Positions 6,736-9,374 of a DNA stretch of 9,374 bases are shown piece after piece. Source of the stretch: Deltaproteobacteria bacterium (lineage in GTDB: Bacteria; Desulfobacterota; Desulfobacteria; Desulfobacterales; C00003060); assembly GCA_019309815.1 (NCBI GenBank), contig JAFDFO010000107.1, positions 1 through 9,374 on the forward strand. Direction: 5' to 3'. The translations under genes and the position numbers were made by a program. Within the stretch, counting starts at the first letter, position 1, and every line of letters begins with the position of its first letter. The notes below the pieces were generated by a model. The model was not told the origin of the DNA and searched no databases. It saw nothing but the letters and a program-made list of their open reading frames with translations.

Positions 6736-6741
6736 CCTCCT
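6736..6741 (-). promoter_or_regulatory. Strong Shine-Dalgarno sequence that fixes the TTG start at 6728
   Basis: The minus strand reads AGGAGG, then seven bases, then TTG. It is one of the best ribosome binding sites in the window and supports a non-ATG start for the membrane protein. Confidence 0.75.
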
Positions 6742-6770
6742 TCCTTTTCAGAAGTATTCCAAATTATGGT

Positions 6771-6796
6771 TCTTCTCCAAATCTAGTTGGAGAAGA
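6771..6796. repeat. Perfect 10-bp hairpin
   Basis: TCTTCTCCAA (6771-6780) and TTGGAGAAGA (6787-6796) are exact reverse complements around the loop ATCTAG. It lies 43 bp upstream of the TTG-started membrane protein gene and directly abuts the 8-bp repeat array. No T-run follows on the plus strand, so a plain terminator is unlikely; an operator or the outer edge of the repeat cassette fits better. Confidence 0.55.
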
Positions 6797-6801
6797 GGGT
6801 C

Positions 6802-6833
6802 CAAGGATTCAAGGGGTCAAGGGTTCAAGGGTT
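6802..6833 (+). repeat. Left array of 8-bp tandem repeat (CAAGGNNT), four units
   Basis: Four consecutive 8-bp units (CAAGGATT, CAAGGGGT, then CAAGGGTT twice) fill this stretch. It is the inverted counterpart of the array at 6985-7033: positions 6797-6824 match the reverse complement of 6998-7025 at 26 of 28 bases. The stop codon of the enclosed gene relic (6817-6819) lies inside this array. Confidence 0.85.
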
Positions 6834-6981
6834 TATTTTCTAAAGATTTTATCAGCGCCGTTAACATTCCTTCGGTTTCTGCGATGTCTTTCTTTAGTGT
6901 ACCCAATTCACTTTTTTCAATGAAGCCCAAATCTCCTGCCAACAAAATCTGGGTTCCTTTCTTTGAATATTTTGTTGCTTT
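6820..6981 (-). pseudogene. Relic of a four-helix-bundle protein gene (23S rRNA intervening-sequence/S23 type)
   Basis: Read on the minus strand, a frame bounded by TGA (6984-6982) and TGA (6819-6817) gives 54 codons. It contains TQILLAGDLGFIEKSE, then LGTLKKDIAETEGML and TALIKSLENK. This matches the C-terminal half of four-helix-bundle proteins, whose last two helices read roughly (T/Q)xLxLAxDLGFI...EI..ML.xLIKSL. Intact members have about 115-125 residues; here the first two helices and any start codon are missing, and the right-hand repeat array begins where they should be. The last codons (PLNP) are encoded by the repeat itself. These genes are found inside 23S rRNA intervening sequences and also free in intergenic DNA. 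This copy cannot make a full protein. The family call rests on motif memory, not a search. Confidence 0.65.
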
Positions 6982-6984
6982 TCA

Positions 6985-7033
6985 CTTGAATCCTTGGACC
7001 CTCGACCCCTTGAATCCTTGAACCCTTGAACCC
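6985..7033 (-). repeat. Right array of 8-bp tandem repeat, inverted relative to the left array
   Basis: Five 8-bp units (AATCCTTG, GACCCTCG, ACCCCTTG, AATCCTTG, AACCCTTG) from 6989, plus a partial sixth, preceded by CTTG. Each is the reverse-complement form of the left-array unit. With the left array it could form a stem of about 28 bp enclosing the relic gene, much as the stems at the base of rRNA intervening sequences do. Confidence 0.85.
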
Positions 7034-7115
7034 TCTGGGATCACACCTGCTCAATTGGAGATGACACACTTATTTTACCCTAATTAGCTACAACTAATCG
7101 GGAGATGATCCCAGA
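7034..7115. repeat. Spaced perfect 10-bp inverted repeat
   Basis: TCTGGGATCA (7034-7043) and TGATCCCAGA (7106-7115) are exact reverse complements with 62 bases between them. A small ATTAG/CTAAT hairpin (7083-7098) lies inside. The left half directly follows the 8-bp array, so it may be part of the same insertion. Beyond this, 7116-7270 shows no gene or clear signal. Confidence 0.5.
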
Positions 7116-7270
7116 TCATTTGGTAACACATGATCGGGCACCACGTCAAAAACAACCGGGTGAGAAGCCAAAATCTTTCTAGAAGCCGTTTCAAAACCTC
7201 AGATCGCGGTCGAGGGCAAGTTGAAAATCCCGAGCTTGTCGTCGGGGGCGAGGGCCGATGAAAACGCGCA

Positions 7271-7402
7271 GCATACAGGTAGTATGTGAGCATTTTGCAT
7301 AAACCGCCAGACCGCCAGAGGCGGGATGGCCTTAAGTACAAAGCGAAGCGGGTACTTAAGGGCGCCGTTAGGCGCTTGGATTTAAGTTTTGCGAAGCAAA
7401 AC
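7271..7402. repeat. Cluster of five small perfect hairpins (structured RNA or interspersed repeat element)
   Basis: Five stems occur in succession: CATAC/GTATG (7272-7286); CCGCC/GGCGG with loop AGA (7312-7324), preceded by a direct repeat of ACCGCCAG; CCTTAAGTAC/GTACTTAAGG, 10 bp with a 12-base loop (7330-7361); GCGCC/GGCGC with loop GTTA (7362-7375); and GTTTTGC/GCAAAAC with loop GAA (7386-7402). All are perfect and nearly contiguous. This density suggests a folded RNA or a dispersed intergenic repeat (BIME-like). An open minus-strand frame crosses the region, but its low-complexity, arginine-rich product looks non-biological. The cluster ends about 47 bp before the riboswitch. Confidence 0.6.
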
Positions 7403-7449
7403 AACAGGCCCTCAACACAGCCATCGATTCGAGTTGTTGCCCATCAATA

Positions 7450-7545
7450 ACGCTTGAAAAAGGCTAACCGCGCGAAAGCGTGGGACGCAAAGCCACTGGC
7501 CTAATTCCGAGGTTGAACGGATAGGGCAGCCGGGTTGCCGAGCGT
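7450..7545 (+). promoter_or_regulatory. GEMM-I (c-di-GMP-I) riboswitch aptamer
   Basis: This matches the class I cyclic-di-GMP aptamer closely. P1 pairs ACGCT (7450-7454) with AGCGT (7541-7545). The P2 arm is CCGCGC-GAAA-GCGTGG (7468-7483), with the GAAA tetraloop at 7474-7477. The conserved core GGGACGCAAAGCC follows at 7482-7494, then GGCCTAA (7498-7504), and P3 closes as GGCA...TGCC (7525-7528 with 7536-7539), like GGTA...TACC in the Vibrio Vc2 aptamer. Ligand binding is expected to stabilise P1. The riboswitch lies about 155 nt ahead of the small membrane protein gene at 7702, in the same direction, which it most likely controls. The promoter upstream is not evident. Confidence 0.92.
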
Positions 7546-7578
7546 GTGCAGCATCTCCTGAAAGCTGTTTTGCACGCG
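7543..7578 (+). promoter_or_regulatory. Alternative stem competing with riboswitch P1 (expression platform)
   Basis: CGTGTGCA (7543-7550) can pair with TGCACGCG (7571-7578), eight pairs including one G-T, over a 20-base loop. Its 5' arm takes bases 7543-7545 from the P1 stem of the aptamer, so P1 and this stem cannot both form fully. That is the usual layout of a riboswitch switching element. Whether it acts on termination or translation cannot be settled from sequence; no strong T-run follows. Confidence 0.5.
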
Positions 7579-7667
7579 GCTGAGCCAAATCGGGGGGTGG
7601 TGCCATCTCGCCAGCTTTGTCTCCTATCAATTCTTGTCGCGATTTTGACCGACGAATACTGGAAGGT

Positions 7668-7689
7668 CACGGTCAGCATTGTGACCGTG
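7668..7689 (+). promoter_or_regulatory. Perfect 8-bp hairpin just before the ribosome binding site
   Basis: CACGGTCA (7668-7675) pairs with TGACCGTG (7682-7689) around a 6-base loop. The Shine-Dalgarno GAGG (7694-7697) follows four bases later, and ATG 7702 after a further AATT. A stem so close to the ribosome site could affect translation initiation as part of the riboswitch read-out, or be an operator. It has no T-run, so it is unlikely to terminate transcription. Confidence 0.5.
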
Positions 7690-7701
7690 TTGTGAGGAAT
7701 T

Positions 7702-8052
7702 ATGGAAAGGCGTAGCGAAAAAGACCGCCGACAATACGTTGATCCTCGCTATGGGAGTTCGGTTTATCCCGAGTTCGTCGACGGGCGCAACGGGGGGGAC
7801 AGACGCAAGCTGGACTACCAGCATATGCCGGGGCATCCCGTCCAGAAGAGGATTATGCTAATCGGAGTGCTGGTTGTCGTCTTCTTGATCTCTCTTTTCT
7901 TTATTTTGAGCGTGGCTCTGACCAAAAAGTCGACACACAAAACCTTCCGAAAAAAAACCATCACCTTTGGTCATTATCAACATGGCGGAGAGGATCGTGC
8001 CTTGGCACTGAGAAACGCTGTCAACCCAATGCCAAGACTCCGGTTCTCATGA
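7702..8052 (+). CDS. Small single-helix membrane protein under c-di-GMP riboswitch control
   Basis: 116 residues, ATG 7702 to TGA 8050, with GAGG four bases before the start. The N-terminal 50 residues are strongly basic and polar with two related motifs, RRSEKDRR (3-10) and RNGGDRR (29-35), separated by YGSSVYPEFVDG. A single membrane helix follows at about 51-73 (LIGVLVVVFLISLFFILSV), then a basic 43-residue tail. The basic N-terminus predicts an N-in orientation. I know RxxxDRR-type stretches from short deltaproteobacterial proteins but no firm function. The riboswitch leader ties it to c-di-GMP, that is to a shift between motile and surface-attached life; a role in surface structures or secretion is only a guess. 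The C-terminal tail looks less constrained. It converges on citrate synthase with a 67-bp gap. Confidence 0.8.
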   Translation: MERRSEKDRRQYVDPRYGSSVYPEFVDGRNGGDRRKLDYQHMPGHPVQKRIMLIGVLVVVFLISLFFILSVALTKKSTHKTFRKKTITFGHYQHGGEDRALALRNAVNPMPRLRFS

Positions 8053-8119
8053 TCACGTTTGGTACTCACAGGCTGATTTTTCCCTCTTCGGCACAAATTC
8101 CCGTGGTTGGAGGGGCCGA

Positions 8120-9374
8120 TCATCCCCGCTTTTCTATTGGCACATATTCCCTTTCTTCGGATCCAGAATAGAGCTGTCGTGGGCGCTGCATTTTCCAATG
8201 AGGGCCCTCCATGCTCTCCTTCCACTGGCTGATCCATCCAGGCAAGCGCCCGATAGCAAACATGACGGTGAACATGTTGAGGGGAATGCCCATGGCCCGA
8301 AGCAGGATACCGCTGTAAAAATCTATGTTTGGATAGAGGTTGCGATCTAAGAAGTACGAGTCCTTCAAGGCCACCTCTTCGAGCCGCTTGGCAATATCCA
8401 GCCGGGGATCATCCCCCTTCAGCTTCCCTAACATCTTGTCACACGTCTCCTTCATAATGCGGCTTCGCGGATCATACGTCTTGTAGATACGATGCCCGAA
8501 ACCCATCAAACGAAAGGGGTCGTTTTTGTCCTTCGCCCTCTTCAGAAACGGCTCCAGATCACCGCCGCTTTCATGAATCTCGTTAAGCATTTCCACCACG
8601 GCCTGGTTGGCACCCCCGTGCAAAGGCCCCCAAAGGGCAGATATGCCGGCTGAAATCGCCGCGTAGAGATTAACCCGGGCACTTCCCACGAGCCGGACAG
8701 CCGCCGTGGAACAGTTTTGTTCGTGGTCCGCATGAAGGATCCAGAAAACGTTCAGGGCCTTGACCACATCCGGGTCGATTTCATACCGCTTGACCGGGGA
8801 ATCAAACATCATGTTCAGGAAATTCGCCGCGTAAGGGAGTTCCTGTTTCGGATAGATGACCTTGTGCCCCCTGAAGATCTTGTAAGACATCGCCGCCATG
8901 GTCCTTACTTTAGACAGAAGTCTTGTCACGGTGATGTTGACTTCCTCTTCCTCCGATCTTTCCGGGATCTCCGGATAGAAAGCCCGTAGGGCGTTGACCA
9001 TGGAGGAAAGAATTCCCATCGGGTGGGCCCATCTTGGGAAATGCTCAAAAAAAGCCCGCATGTCCTCGTGGACCAGGGAATGATCGTTTAGGAGCAACGA
9101 GAACCGGTTCAGCTGGTCCTCATTAGGCAACTCGTCATTTATGAGCAGATAAGCCGTCTCCACAAACCTGGAGTGTTCTGCCAGTTGCTCCACCGGAATC
9201 CCCCGGTAACGGAGAACACCCCTTTCTCCGTCTACAAACGTAATCGCGCTTTCGCAGCTGGCTGTGTTCACAAAGCCGTAATCCAATGTGATCAGGCCTG
9301 TCTCCTGGCGAAGTCTTGATATGTCTATAGCTCTTTCTCCCTCGGAGCCGGTTATGATGGGCAGCTCAAAGGTT
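8120..9374 (-). CDS. gltA: Citrate synthase (GltA type), N-terminus outside window
   Basis: The enzyme condenses oxaloacetate and acetyl-CoA to citrate. 417 residues are visible from the window edge to TGA 8120; the frame begins TFELPIITGSEGERAIDIS, matching citrate synthases a few residues after their start, so only about 10-20 codons are missing. Catalytic residues by visible numbering: H252 in GPLHGGANQAV, H294 in GFGHRIYKTYDP and D351 in NIDFYSGIL, corresponding to E. coli H264/H305/D362 with nearly identical spacing. HADHEQNCSTAAVRLVGS and the C-terminal REYVPIEKR are also family features. The length and N-terminal beta-rich domain fit the larger, type II class. It is a plain si-type sequence, not the Re-citrate synthase of some anaerobes. 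It probably feeds an oxidative or biosynthetic TCA route. No terminator is clear downstream. Confidence 0.95.
   Translation of the reverse strand, partial: TFELPIITGSEGERAIDISRLRQETGLITLDYGFVNTASCESAITFVDGERGVLRYRGIPVEQLAEHSRFVETAYLLINDELPNEDQLNRFSLLLNDHSLVHEDMRAFFEHFPRWAHPMGILSSMVNALRAFYPEIPERSEEEEVNITVTRLLSKVRTMAAMSYKIFRGHKVIYPKQELPYAANFLNMMFDSPVKRYEIDPDVVKALNVFWILHADHEQNCSTAAVRLVGSARVNLYAAISAGISALWGPLHGGANQAVVEMLNEIHESGGDLEPFLKRAKDKNDPFRLMGFGHRIYKTYDPRSRIMKETCDKMLGKLKGDDPRLDIAKRLEEVALKDSYFLDRNLYPNIDFYSGILLRAMGIPLNMFTVMFAIGRLPGWISQWKESMEGPHWKMQRPRQLYSGSEEREYVPIEKRG

Noticed and set aside
6802..7033. Possible CRISPR array
   Set aside because: Units are 8 bp, contiguous without spacers and inverted between the two arms; no cas gene is present.
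7084..7404. Open minus-strand frame of about 106 codons across the hairpin cluster
   Set aside because: The product is low-complexity and arginine/leucine-rich with no domain, lacks a ribosome site, and overlaps perfect RNA hairpins that explain the sequence better.
9284..9286. Start of citrate synthase at the in-frame TTG
   Set aside because: The conserved TFELPIITGSEGE...DISRLRQETGLITLD segment continues in frame upstream to the window edge, so the gene is truncated by the window instead.

Overview
The window looks like chromosomal DNA of a strictly anaerobic Desulfobacterota (deltaproteobacterial) sulfate reducer or close relative. The signs are a soluble iron-sulfur/flavin electron-transfer operon with an MvhD-like subunit and glutamate-synthase-like (GltB-type) proteins, a multi-PAS hybrid histidine kinase, a GEMM-I cyclic-di-GMP riboswitch, a GltA-type citrate synthase, and intergenic DNA rich in repeats and gene relics. 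The organism assignment is an inference from gene content and style; no rRNA or tRNA gene is present.

Left part (1-2392, minus strand). An operon reads right to left: an MvhD-family iron-sulfur subunit, a 457-residue GltB-like FMN-barrel protein with extra 4Fe-4S clusters, and a second, related 4Fe-4S protein cut off by the window edge. Gaps of 5 and 14 bp support co-transcription. A close match to a sigma-54 (-24/-12) promoter lies upstream, with symmetric GTGAAATGT/ACATTT motifs about 125-165 bp further upstream. Together these suggest an activator-dependent redox complex of the HdrA/MvhD kind rather than ammonia assimilation.

Scar (2393-3088). Two head-truncated, divergently oriented remnants face away from about 200 bp of unassigned DNA: a short unrecognised reading frame on the minus strand and the C-terminal part of an MscS-type mechanosensitive channel on the plus strand.

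Middle (3212-6728). A 964-residue hybrid sensor kinase (four PAS, HisKA, HATPase, receiver) runs on the plus strand. Convergent with it is a 178-residue, four-helix membrane protein with paired cysteine clusters, started by TTG behind a strong Shine-Dalgarno sequence.

Intergenic island (6729-7701). In order it holds a perfect 10-bp hairpin; a relic of a four-helix-bundle (23S intervening-sequence type) protein gene framed by inverted arrays of an 8-bp tandem repeat; a spaced 10-bp inverted repeat; a run of five small perfect hairpins; and a well-formed c-di-GMP-I riboswitch. The riboswitch leads into a small one-helix membrane protein with RRxxxDRR-type motifs (7702-8052), and its leader carries stems that could form a switch.

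Right edge (8120-9374, minus strand). A citrate synthase gene, complete at its 3' end and lacking only roughly the first 10-20 codons, which lie beyond the window.
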